Translations under genes and position numbers: made by a program | Notes under the pieces: model-generated | Database searches by the model: none | What the model was told of the DNA's origin: nothing | Seen by the model: only the letters and a program-made list of their open reading frames with translations | Part shown: piece after piece, positions 1-6,111 of the stretch | Layout: each line of letters starts with the position of its first letter | Numbering within the stretch: the stretch's first letter is position 1 | Assembly (NCBI GenBank): GCA_030638305.1 | Contig: DAOWEW010000142.1 | Coordinates: 1 to 9,251 of the forward strand | Length of the DNA: 9,251 nucleotides | From: Desulfobacteraceae bacterium | Lineage (GTDB): Bacteria > Desulfobacterota > Desulfobacteria > Desulfobacterales > ETH-SRB1 | Reading direction: 5' to 3'

Positions 1-602
1 AAGAAATCTGGCATAAGCTGCCGGAAACAGAAGGCTCTATAATGAAGGCTTCATTTCCTGTAGTTGCTCCTGACGGCTCAATGGTCCAAAAAGACCCTGA
101 AGCTGAATCGAAAATGGAAGTTATCACAGAAATAATATCAGGCATAAGAAATATAAGGGGAGAGATGAACATAGCGCCATCTTTAAACCTTGAAGCCTCG
201 GTTCAGTCACAGAATAAATTAAAGATTGAAACCATCCGACAATATCAGGACATCATAATTAATCTTGCGGGGCTTAAATCATTTTCAGTAAGTGAAGCCG
301 AAAAAAAGCCAAAATCATCTGCAACCGCTATTGTAAATGAAGCTTCGATTTTTGTATCACTTGAAGGCATAATTGATTTTGCAAAAGAGGCCGCCCGCCT
401 TGAAAAGGAAATCAATAAACTAACAAAAGAAATTTCTACTGTTTCAAATAAACTGGGAAATGAAAACTTTCTTAACAAGGCGCCTGCGGATGTGGTAGAG
501 AAGGTTAAAGAAAAAAACATGGCTCTTCTCGAAAAGCAGCAGAAACTCCAGGCCAACCTTGAAAAAATAAAAAGAATCAGGCAGGGAGCAGGTGGTGGCT
601 AA
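1..602 (+). CDS. valS: Valyl-tRNA synthetase, C-terminal part (partial at the window start)
   Basis: This class I aminoacyl-tRNA synthetase charges tRNA-Val with valine in the cytoplasm. Only the last 199 or so residues are present; the first full codon is at position 3. The opening residues EIWHKLPE fit the anticodon-binding helical domain of ValS. They are followed by IRNIRGEMNIAPS, a well-conserved ValS/IleS-family stretch. The last 70 or so residues form a charged coiled coil (EAARLEKEINKLTKEIS, then NENFLNKAPADVVEKVKEK), the tRNA-binding arm typical of bacterial ValS. The ATG at 42 is internal and is not the gene start. The gene ends with a Gly-rich tail and TAA at 600-602. No clear intrinsic terminator follows it. 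The identification is very secure. Confidence 0.97.
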   Translation, partial: EIWHKLPETEGSIMKASFPVVAPDGSMVQKDPEAESKMEVITEIISGIRNIRGEMNIAPSLNLEASVQSQNKLKIETIRQYQDIIINLAGLKSFSVSEAEKKPKSSATAIVNEASIFVSLEGIIDFAKEAARLEKEINKLTKEISTVSNKLGNENFLNKAPADVVEKVKEKNMALLEKQQKLQANLEKIKRIRQGAGGG

Positions 603-896
603 AGCCTTGACTACAATTTTATTGTTTGCTTAAAAAATTGATAAAAGTTTAATTTCTTGTTCTCACGCTCCAGCGTGGGAATATATACCATATCAGTTTC
701 AGACCGATGCAAAGAAATCATGCAGAAAATAACATCAAAAAAGTGTAAACTGGCAAATGAAAGTTGTTTGTGTTGTTCTTTGCTTTATATTACCATATCG
801 CATTTAGCGCAATATGTTGTGGTTGATAATTAAATAATACACAAATTTTTTAAGCGAATGATAAGTACAATATCACATAAACATTATATTTAACCT
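603..896. other. Intergenic gap between valS and the toxin gene
   Basis: No credible ORF is present in this AT-rich 294-base gap. It holds the REP-like palindrome at 660-681. It also holds an imperfect dyad, TTGTG at 817-821 facing CACAA at 840-844, with a few more matching positions inside. This dyad lies 50-80 bases upstream of the toxin start and could be an autoregulatory operator for the antitoxin, but the support is weak. I could not place a convincing -35/-10 pair. Confidence 0.4.
660..681. repeat. REP-like short palindrome
   Basis: The arms TTCTCACGCT (660-669) and AGCGTGGGAA (672-681) pair over ten positions, one of them a G-T wobble, around a CC loop. The core CACGCTCCAGCGTGGGAA resembles short palindromes that I recall as dispersed in many proteobacterial genomes and mobilised by RAYT-type (TnpA-REP) transposases. 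Only one copy is in this window, so repetitiveness is inferred. It has no U-tract, so it is a poor intrinsic terminator. Confidence 0.6.
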
Positions 897-1250
897 ATGA
901 CATGGGCAATATTAATCAGTGAAGAATATGAGGAATGGTTTAGCAAATTACCCAAAAAGCATAAGTTGGCAATAACAACTGATTTAGAAGTACTTCACCA
1001 CTTTGGGCCGATGCTCGGACGACCTCATGTTGATCAAATAAAGGGATCAAAATATACCAATATGAAGGAGTTACGGACAGAAATTTTCGGCCATGTTTAC
1101 CGTAGTCTTTTTGCTTTTGACCCTAAGCGACAGGCTGTCATTTTAAGTGGCGGAGACAAAAGAGGTAAGAATCAAGAAAAATTTTATAAACGTTTGATTG
1201 TCCAGGCTGATAAAACTTTTAAGCGTCACTTGAAAAATATTCAAAAATAA
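897..1250 (+). CDS. higB: Type II toxin, RelE/HigB-like (phage Gp49-like family)
   Basis: This is a 117-residue protein of the RelE/ParE superfamily, most like the Gp49/HigB branch. Members of that branch are generally ribosome-dependent mRNA interferases held inactive by a partner antitoxin. Family features seen are the N-terminal helix with EEWFSKLP (about 13-20), the LHHFGPMLGRPHVDQIKG segment (about 33-50), the strand motif KELRTEI (about 57-63), VYRSLFAFDP (about 67-76) and the basic helical tail ending FKRHLKNIQK. The length is normal for the family. It lies 13 bases upstream of an XRE-type antitoxin gene, the toxin-first order of HigBA pairs. The ATG at 897 has no good Shine-Dalgarno sequence, so translation may be weak. 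Whether it is active cannot be judged from sequence, and the exact higB name is an assignment by family and gene order. Confidence 0.85.
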   Translation: MTWAILISEEYEEWFSKLPKKHKLAITTDLEVLHHFGPMLGRPHVDQIKGSKYTNMKELRTEIFGHVYRSLFAFDPKRQAVILSGGDKRGKNQEKFYKRLIVQADKTFKRHLKNIQK

Positions 1251-1263
1251 TAATGGTGCATTT

Positions 1264-1560
1264 ATGAAAGCTCTAAATCAACTAATAACAGAGAATTTTT
1301 CTAAGAAGGAGAGATCTGAAATAAGGCTCAAATCCAAAGAAAAAATTGCATCAATCCGCTTGCAGCAAGTTCGTAAATCTCATCATGTAACACAGAAAGA
1401 ACTTGCGTTAGAAATGGGTCTATCACAATCAGCATTATCAGAATTGGAGAGATATCCTACGATAACACTTGGTACACTGCAACGCTACATTGAGGCACTT
1501 GGAGGTCAATTAGAAATAAAAGCAGTGTTTCAAGAAGGAATTGAAGAGTTACTTACATGA
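1264..1560 (+). CDS. higA: XRE-family antitoxin, HigA-like
   Basis: This 98-residue DNA-binding protein is the expected antitoxin for the toxin just upstream. It would neutralise the toxin by direct binding and repress the operon. A helix-turn-helix domain spans about residues 33-86: QKELALEMGLSQSALSELE (about 44-62) is the HTH, followed by TLGTLQRYIEALGGQLEIKA, which is characteristic of antitoxins paired with Gp49/HigB toxins. The basic N-terminal 30 residues (KKERSEIRLKSKEK) probably form a helix contacting the toxin. The gene begins 13 bases after the toxin stop, so the two are almost certainly cotranscribed. The stop is TGA at 1558-1560. There is no strong Shine-Dalgarno before the ATG. 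Confidence 0.88.
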   Translation: MKALNQLITENFSKKERSEIRLKSKEKIASIRLQQVRKSHHVTQKELALEMGLSQSALSELERYPTITLGTLQRYIEALGGQLEIKAVFQEGIEELLT

Positions 1561-1673
1561 AAATTCAAAATCTAAAAAATTAGGAGATTGGGACAGTAAG
1601 GAGGATGTTGAACAGTTTTATCCAAAAGCTAACCGCTAATGGCTAAAAACTAACCGTACAAGTCGAATTATTT

Positions 1674-2528
1674 ATGCATTCAATACAACACTTAATAAAA
1701 ATAGCCCTTGAAGAAGATATCGGTTCCGGGGACATTACAACGGACAATCTAATTGCTGATAATCTTAAAGGAAGCGGTGAAATTGTTGCAAAAGAAGCCC
1801 TTGTAATCGCAGGCCTTGATATTGCCCGCCAGGTCTTTGAACAACTTGATACTGAAATTTCTTTCAAGCCGAATTTCAAGGACGGCGACCTTATCGAAAA
1901 AGGCGAAATCGTGCTTGAAGTTGAAGGCAAACTTCGTGTTTTGCTGTTGGGTGAACGTACTGCCCTGAATTTTCTGCAGCGCCTTTCAGGCATTGCAACT
2001 CACGTTCGCTCATATATGAACAGTATTGCAAACAAAAATGTTCGCCTTGTTGATACAAGAAAGACCACACCGGGCTGGCGTGTTTTGGAAAAATATGCGG
2101 TTCGGATAGGCGGAGCTCATAATCATCGTATGGGTCTGTATGACGGTGTCCTTATCAAGGATAATCATATTGCTGTTTGCGGCGGCATAAAAAAAGCCAT
2201 AGAAAGCATCAAAAACAATTTATCCCATCTTGTAAAAATAGAGGTGGAAGTTTCTGATCAGGACGGCGTAAAGCAAGCATTAGAAGCCGGAGCCGATGTT
2301 ATCATGCTGGACAATATGGACATAAGCCAGATCAAAAAAGCAATTGAGTTGATAAATGGAAAGTCTGTAGTTGAAATCTCGGGAGGCGTAACAATCGACA
2401 GCCTGAATCAGCTTGCCGATACCGGAGCAGACATTATTTCATCAGGCGCACTCACCCACTCTGCAAGATGTGTTGACATAAGCATGCGAATCAAATCAAT
2501 CACGAATCATAATGCTGACCGGTGTTGA
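1674..2528 (+). CDS. nadC: Quinolinate phosphoribosyltransferase (nicotinate-nucleotide pyrophosphorylase, carboxylating)
   Basis: NadC converts quinolinate and PRPP to nicotinate mononucleotide, CO2 and pyrophosphate, the third step of de novo NAD synthesis in the cytoplasm. At 284 residues it has normal family length. Motifs in order are ALEEDIGSGDITTD (11-24), ERTALNFLQRLSGIAT (94-109) and DTRKTTPGWRVLEKYAVR (127-144). These are followed by GGAHNHRMGLYDGVLIKDNH (146-165), EVEV (190-193), MLDNM (211-215) and EISGGV (234-239). They supply the PRPP- and quinolinate-binding Arg, Lys, His and acidic residues of the alpha/beta barrel. The ATG at 1674 puts the family N-terminus in the right place, though no clear Shine-Dalgarno precedes it. 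No other nad gene is in the window. The gap upstream (1561-1673) holds only the remnants of an open frame described in the findings. Confidence 0.97.
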   Translation: MHSIQHLIKIALEEDIGSGDITTDNLIADNLKGSGEIVAKEALVIAGLDIARQVFEQLDTEISFKPNFKDGDLIEKGEIVLEVEGKLRVLLLGERTALNFLQRLSGIATHVRSYMNSIANKNVRLVDTRKTTPGWRVLEKYAVRIGGAHNHRMGLYDGVLIKDNHIAVCGGIKKAIESIKNNLSHLVKIEVEVSDQDGVKQALEAGADVIMLDNMDISQIKKAIELINGKSVVEISGGVTIDSLNQLADTGADIISSGALTHSARCVDISMRIKSITNHNADRC

Positions 2529-2570
2529 CCGGGTTATATTTGAGAGTTGTATTACACCCCTTCGTTGTGA

Positions 2571-2637
2571 CTGCAAAAGAGTGTTGCAAAGTACTCCATT
2601 TTTTTCAATGGATTGCAATTTGCAACACCTTTTGCAG
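2571..2637. repeat. 67-base imperfect palindrome between convergent genes
   Basis: CTGCAAAAGAGTGTTGCAAA (2571-2590) faces TTTGCAACACCTTTTGCAG (2619-2637). The match is complete apart from one extra A in the left arm. After a short mismatched section, CTCCATT (2594-2600) faces AATGGA (2607-2612), closing a T-rich loop (TTTTTC). It would form a long hairpin in DNA or in RNA from either strand. It sits between the nadC stop (2528) and the end of the CGGC gene (2648), so it may insulate the two convergent transcripts. There is no terminal U-tract of the classical kind. It could be a dispersed repeat or a MITE-like remnant. Confidence 0.7.
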
Positions 2638-2647
2638 GGCATGGGGG

Positions 2648-3001
2648 TTAGTAAGAATGTGTTCCAAGCACTACTTTTATGCCGAATTTTTTTTCCAGAG
2701 TAAGTTTAAGATCGTCGAAATCTATGGGACAATCAGCCGTCTCCATTGCCAGCTTCATACAAGTTCCAAGATGAACGGTTTCTATTGTCAAATCCAGATT
2801 TTTAGTCACTTCAGTTAATAGTTTGACTCTCGGAACTACAAGACCCGGGCAGTCTCCACAATCAGTCATGGCAACCAACTCAATTTCTTCATGTTGAGCA
2901 AACTCACCATGTTTCTCTGCAATCCCTTTGTAACATTTTGAGCAGGCAATGCACGAATGATCCTGAATACGTTTGCAGTAAAGTATTGCGATTTTTGACA
3001 T
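2648..3001 (-). CDS. CGGC-domain protein (Cys-rich, putative metal binding)
   Basis: This 117-residue cytoplasmic protein matches the layout of the CGGC family (Pfam CGGC), a small conserved domain of unknown function with many Cys and His residues thought to bind metal. Cysteines lie at 9, 17, 20, 23, 48, 51, 81 and 91, including a C-x2-C-x2-C cluster at 17-23. The central family motif CGGC appears here as CGDC (48-51) in TDCGDCPGLV. HLGTCMK (77-83) and DCP (90-92) are the other conserved Cys contexts. The start at 3001 is well supported by AAAGGA seven bases before the ATG. There is no signal peptide or membrane segment. It lies downstream of trpG on the same strand, but a gap of about 150 bases with a terminator-like hairpin separates them, so it probably has its own promoter. 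No function is claimed beyond possible metal or sulfur/redox chemistry. Confidence 0.85.
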   Translation of the reverse strand: MSKIAILYCKRIQDHSCIACSKCYKGIAEKHGEFAQHEEIELVAMTDCGDCPGLVVPRVKLLTEVTKNLDLTIETVHLGTCMKLAMETADCPIDFDDLKLTLEKKFGIKVVLGTHSY

Positions 3002-3082
3002 AATTTTTTCCTTTCGTCCACGTTCCTAATTATAACGTCCTGATGCTTTTGCAATTTCTTGATAGGAAATCTGTTCAGGACT

Positions 3083-3111
3083 AACAAAAACAAGCCACCT
3101 CCTCTGGAGGT
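3083..3111 (-). terminator. Probable intrinsic terminator of the trpEG operon
   Basis: Read on the minus strand, ACCTCC (3111-3106) and GGAGGT (3102-3097) pair around a three-base loop. A T-rich run (3092-3083, TTGTTTTTGTT) follows after GGC. It is placed 40-70 bases after the trpG stop and before the start of the CGGC gene. The stem is only six or seven pairs, so strength is uncertain. Confidence 0.5.
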
Positions 3112-3152
3112 AGTAATTTGACGCTGCAGAACATTCTACTCAATCATCTTTT

Positions 3153-3770
3153 TTAAGTCAAATCATCTTTTTTTTGTACTGAAATTTCGGAACAATGTCC
3201 ACGTTCTGTAATTTTAAGAAAGTTTCTGAGAATCCTTTTTCCGACCGATGTCATGATGGATTCAGGATGAAACTGGATTCCTTCTGTTGGATGTTTTTGA
3301 TGTCTGATACCCATAATTTCTCCGTCATCGGATTCAGCGCTTATCTTTAAACAATCAGGCAGATTTTCCCTTGATACGGATAAAGAGTGATAACGCATAG
3401 CCGTAAAGGGTTTGCGTATATTCTGATACAAAGTCTTTCCATCAGCCTTTATCATGGAAGTTTTTCCATGCATTAAACATTTGGCTGAAATTACTTTTCC
3501 ACCAAAAGCAACAGCAATGGTCTGGTGCCCCAAGCACACACCAAGGATTGGAACCAGGCCGGAAAAATGTTTAACAACTAAGAGCGATATCCCTGCTGTT
3601 TCAGGCCTGCCAGGCCCTGGTGATATAACAATTCCTGCGGGTTTCATGGCAATAATCTCAGGAATAGAAATTACATCATTTCGGAATACTTTGACCGCCG
3701 TGCCAAGCTGTTCAATATATTGTACCAGGTTGTATGTAAATGAATCATAGTTATCAATCATTACGATCAT
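3153..3770 (-). CDS. trpG: Anthranilate synthase component II, glutamine amidotransferase
   Basis: TrpG hydrolyses glutamine and passes ammonia to TrpE for anthranilate formation, the first committed step of tryptophan synthesis. This 205-residue class I amidotransferase has the nucleophile Cys79 in GVCLGHQ and the His168/Glu170 pair in FHPES. Family motifs MIDNYDSFTYNLVQY (4-18), ISPGPGRPE (49-57) and MRYHSL (125-130) are also present. The ATG at 3770-3768 overlaps the trpE TGA stop at 3769-3767 (ATGA). A good AGGAG lies inside the end of trpE, so the two are translationally coupled and made in equal amounts. Such subunits can also serve PabB in folate synthesis, and nothing here excludes a dual role. 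The last 20 residues (after about 185) form a polar tail slightly longer than in many homologues. No trpD, trpC, trpF, trpB or trpA follows. Confidence 0.95.
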   Translation of the reverse strand: MIVMIDNYDSFTYNLVQYIEQLGTAVKVFRNDVISIPEIIAMKPAGIVISPGPGRPETAGISLLVVKHFSGLVPILGVCLGHQTIAVAFGGKVISAKCLMHGKTSMIKADGKTLYQNIRKPFTAMRYHSLSVSRENLPDCLKISAESDDGEIMGIRHQKHPTEGIQFHPESIMTSVGKRILRNFLKITERGHCSEISVQKKDDLT

Positions 3771-5254
3771 ATATGCTTTTCTCCTAATAGTTGTAATGCC
3801 TTTTGTATTGCCATTGCTTTATTGACAGTTTCAACTCGTTCCCGTTCGGGATCGGAGTCAGCAACTATTCCTGCACCTGCTCGTACAGTCAGCCGTCCGT
3901 TTTCAATGCAGGCGGTTCTTATTGTAATGGCCAGATCCATATTGCCGTTAAAAGAAATATATCCAACTGCGCCTCCGTAAGGCCCCCTGGGCTTCTGTTC
4001 CAGTTCTGCGATTATTTCCATTGCTCTTACTTTAGGAGCGCCTGATAAGGTTCCGGCAGGGAATGAAGCTGATAGAAGATCCCATGCGTCACAATCAGAA
4101 CGCAGATCACAGCATATGTTGGATACAAGGTGCATTACATGAGAATATCTTTCGACAATCATAAGATCCGTCACCTGAACTGTACCAACTTCTGCAACCC
4201 GACCGAGGTCATTGCGTCCGAGATCTACCAGCATAAGGTGCTCGGCTCTTTCTTTTTCATCTTTAAGAAGCTCATTTGCAAGTAGCCTGTCTTCCTGCTC
4301 GGTTTTTCCTCTGGGCCTTGTTCCGGCAATAGGACGAAGAGTGGCGACTCTGTTTTCCAGCCTTACCATTGTTTCCGGTGAAGAGCCGACAAGCGCCATA
4401 TCATCAAGATGCATAAAAAAGAGATATGGAGAAGGATTGATATATCGCTGGGCTCGATACAGTTCCAGGAGATCAGGAGGAGTTTCACAGATAAAGGGCT
4501 GAGATATTACAGTTTGAATAACCTCTCCTTCATAAATATATTTTTTTACTTTTTTTACATTTGATTGAAAAGTATCAGCTTCCATTTGAGCAGTCAGCTT
4601 GTATTCCGCTTTACTTTTTTGGATATTTTTTCCCGGCTGGTTGCTATCCATTGATTCAAGCATGTCCTGTATTCGAGCAACAGCATTGTCATAAGTTTGA
4701 CCCGGATCCTGATTTTCATCAGGGAATGCAATAACTATGCCGAAAAACGTATTGCGGATATTGTCAAAAATAATGAGTTCATCCGGCACAATGAAATGTG
4801 CAAGCGGTTTATTATCCGGCAGCAAATTGGGGATTTTTTCAAAAAAGGAAACCATTTCATAGGTTAAATATCCTGCCATTCCTCCCCAGAACCTGGGAAG
4901 TTCAGGAATATCCGCGGGTTTGTATCTACTCATAAAATCTCTAAGGATGTCCAGCGGTTTTCCATTATGAGGAATCTTATTTAAGGTGCCGTTGCCTTGA
5001 ATTTCCACTTCTTTTTTAAATACTCTTATATGAAAACGGGCTGAGGCACCAAGAAAGCTGTACCTTCCCCATCTTTCACCTCCTTCTACACTTTCAAAGA
5101 GAAATATAGGTCCTTTTTTATCTTTATAAATTTTCTTAAAAAGTGAAACAGGGGTTTCAGTATCTGCCAAAATTTCAACACAAACAGGAATTACGTTATT
5201 GTGTTCTGCCAATTGGATAAATTTATCTTTGTTTGGAAATCGTTTTATAAGCAT
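3767..5254 (-). CDS. trpE: Anthranilate synthase component I
   Basis: TrpE converts chorismate to anthranilate using ammonia delivered by TrpG. The chosen start at 5254 gives 495 residues, the usual length, and has AAAGGAG five bases before the ATG. The frame stays open to 5395, but that extra stretch lies across the attenuator and lacks family similarity. The N-terminal domain has FLFESVEGGERWGRYSFLG (51-69), containing the ES motif of the Trp feedback site. The chorismate-binding domain has PIAGTRPRGKTEQEDRL (308-324), LVDLGRNDLGRVAEVG (342-357), RYSHVMHLVSN (369-379), AGTLSGAPKVRAMEII (400-415), GPYGGAVGYISFNG (424-437) and VRAGAGIVADSDPERE (457-472). One oddity is SQPF at 251-254, where most homologues have SQRF or SRRF. 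The Trp-rich leader peptide upstream supports TrpE over PabB. Confidence 0.97.
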   Translation of the reverse strand: MLIKRFPNKDKFIQLAEHNNVIPVCVEILADTETPVSLFKKIYKDKKGPIFLFESVEGGERWGRYSFLGASARFHIRVFKKEVEIQGNGTLNKIPHNGKPLDILRDFMSRYKPADIPELPRFWGGMAGYLTYEMVSFFEKIPNLLPDNKPLAHFIVPDELIIFDNIRNTFFGIVIAFPDENQDPGQTYDNAVARIQDMLESMDSNQPGKNIQKSKAEYKLTAQMEADTFQSNVKKVKKYIYEGEVIQTVISQPFICETPPDLLELYRAQRYINPSPYLFFMHLDDMALVGSSPETMVRLENRVATLRPIAGTRPRGKTEQEDRLLANELLKDEKERAEHLMLVDLGRNDLGRVAEVGTVQVTDLMIVERYSHVMHLVSNICCDLRSDCDAWDLLSASFPAGTLSGAPKVRAMEIIAELEQKPRGPYGGAVGYISFNGNMDLAITIRTACIENGRLTVRAGAGIVADSDPERERVETVNKAMAIQKALQLLGEKHI

Positions 5255-5281
5255 AAATGCTCCTTTATCTTTATTTTTAAT

Positions 5282-5313
5282 AAAAAAGGCCGTGGATTTT
5301 TCCACGGCCTTTT
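5282..5313 (-). terminator. trp attenuator: intrinsic terminator (arms E:F)
   Basis: On the minus strand AAAAGGCCGTGG (5313-5302), loop AAAAAT and CCACGGCCTTTT (5295-5284) form a perfect 12-pair stem whose 3' arm runs into a tract of six T (5287-5282). It lies 28 bases before the trpE start codon and 55 bases after the Trp-rich leader ORF stop. It is therefore placed to abort transcription before the structural genes when tryptophan is plentiful. Confidence 0.93.
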
Positions 5314-5324
5314 GAAAATAAAAA

Positions 5325-5381
5325 ACCGTGGATTTTGGGGTCTGCCCACGGTCATTAAAGCTTATAATTAAGCGGGCAACC
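5325..5381 (-). promoter_or_regulatory. trp attenuator: alternative pairing arms B, C and D
   Basis: Three arms precede the terminator on the minus strand. Arm B is GGTTGCCCGC (5381-5372), inside the leader ORF and starting in its last Trp codon. Arm C is ACCGTGGGCAGACC (5352-5339). Arm D is CCACGGT (5331-5325). B pairs with GTGGGCA-g-ACC of C over about ten positions with one bulged G and one wobble. The ACCGTGG of C pairs perfectly with D over seven positions. These two helices share four bases (5349-5346) and exclude each other. D (CCACGG) can also pair with CCGTGG of terminator arm E, giving an antiterminator. The C:D helix is itself followed by six T and may add termination. Assignment of arms is by eye. 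Confidence 0.8.
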
Positions 5382-5439
5382 ACCACCGCCAGCATTTAAA
5401 CTTTATATTATTTGTAGTATTTATCATTATTTTCAGCAT
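5368..5439 (-). CDS. trpL: trp operon leader peptide
   Basis: This short ORF ends in Cys-Trp-Arg-Trp-Trp-Leu-Pro-Ala followed by TAA (5370-5368). Three of five consecutive codons are TGG (5391-5389, 5385-5383 and 5382-5380), which is very unlikely by chance just upstream of trpE. It acts as the tryptophan sensor: a ribosome stalls at these codons when charged tRNA-Trp is short. Two in-frame ATGs are possible, at 5439 (23 residues) and 5427 (19 residues). AAGAG about 11 bases before 5439 is a modest Shine-Dalgarno and slightly favours the longer form. It is a different frame from trpE and is easily missed by gene finders. Confidence 0.9.
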   Translation of the reverse strand: MLKIMINTTNNIKFKCWRWWLPA

Positions 5440-5479
5440 AATTGATTTATCTCTTGCATATAACTTATTAAATAGCTTA

Positions 5480-5507
5480 ATTAAATGTCTTTTGGGGTGT
5501 TTGTCAA
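5480..5507 (-). promoter_or_regulatory. Sigma-70 promoter of the trp leader and trpEG
   Basis: On the minus strand a perfect -35 TTGACA (5507-5502), a 16-base spacer and a -10 TTTAAT (5485-5480, five of six matches) lie just upstream of the leader ORF. The predicted start of transcription is near 5473, giving a leader RNA of about 220 bases before trpE. The gene on the plus strand starts at 5549, so its own promoter must overlap this region. Confidence 0.75.
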
Positions 5508-5548
5508 GGTGTTTTTACATTTTACCCATAGATGCCGGATAGCTAAAC

Positions 5549-6004
5549 ATGACTGATTTTGTTGACAAAAGAACATACACATTTTTTATGCCAGGCGAAG
5601 AGCGCATTTTCTTAAACCATTTCCATCCCATTACAATTGCTATTCTGCTGCTCATAATTTCCTTTCAGGTAGTTACCTCTGAGACGACTGTGCAGAATGC
5701 CATTGTGACCGGGCTTATTTTTATCTCGCCGCTTTATTTCATTTACTTTGTATTTGGAAAACGGTTCGCTGACTCAGTGACTCTTGATTTTGATGCGCGT
5801 AAAGTTCGATTTTCTTTCTCCGACGAAAGAGCCTCGCTTGAAAAGGATTTTCAGGATATCGAAAAGATCAATTTTCGATTTTATCTTACGTTTGTGATGG
5901 CCGATGCCCGAATTATGGTGAAACGGCCGCGGAACAAAAACCAGGTGTATCTGCTGCTTAAAAAGGTATCCGTGGTTGACGTTGGTATGTTTAGTGGAAT
6001 ATAG
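5549..6004 (+). CDS. Unrecognised membrane protein with two predicted helices
   Basis: I do not recognise this 151-residue protein. After a polar N-terminus of about 25 residues there are two hydrophobic segments at roughly 25-42 (ITIAILLLIISFQVV) and 51-70 (AIVTGLIFISPLYFIYFVFG). A KR pair follows, and then about 80 polar residues that alternate in a beta-strand-like way (SVTLDFDARKVRFSFSDE, INFRFYLTFVMADARIMV). A hairpin of two helices plus a beta-rich cytoplasmic domain resembles small bacterial PH-like membrane proteins in outline only. No catalytic motif is visible. The ATG at 5549 has no strong ribosome-binding site. It is divergent from trpE. The C-terminus (MFSGI) looks abrupt, and the protein may be truncated, since a decayed gene follows. 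Confidence 0.6.
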   Translation: MTDFVDKRTYTFFMPGEERIFLNHFHPITIAILLLIISFQVVTSETTVQNAIVTGLIFISPLYFIYFVFGKRFADSVTLDFDARKVRFSFSDERASLEKDFQDIEKINFRFYLTFVMADARIMVKRPRNKNQVYLLLKKVSVVDVGMFSGI

Positions 6005-6111
6005 CGAATGAAAAATGCTACCCCGACTGACCCGTAAGCCTGGCGGGTATGTAATTCGTAAGTTCTATTGCAAGTCAAATTACCAGCCCCCAGAGAAAGT
6101 GGCTTGTTAAG

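Noticed and set aside
245..556. 103-codon open frame on the minus strand
   Set aside because: It is opposite the secure valS coding sequence, has a Ser/Phe-rich composition typical of an antisense shadow, and has no ribosome-binding site.
2512..2818. Two plus-strand frames after nadC
   Set aside because: They read through the 67-base palindrome and antisense to the CGGC gene; they have no family similarity.
5255..5395. N-terminal extension of TrpE to the ATG at 5395
   Set aside because: It crosses the attenuator terminator, lacks a Shine-Dalgarno and resembles no TrpE N-terminus; 5254 has a strong one.
6030..6048. ACCCG...CGGGT hairpin as terminator of the 5549-6004 gene
   Set aside because: Only five pairs with no T-run after it.
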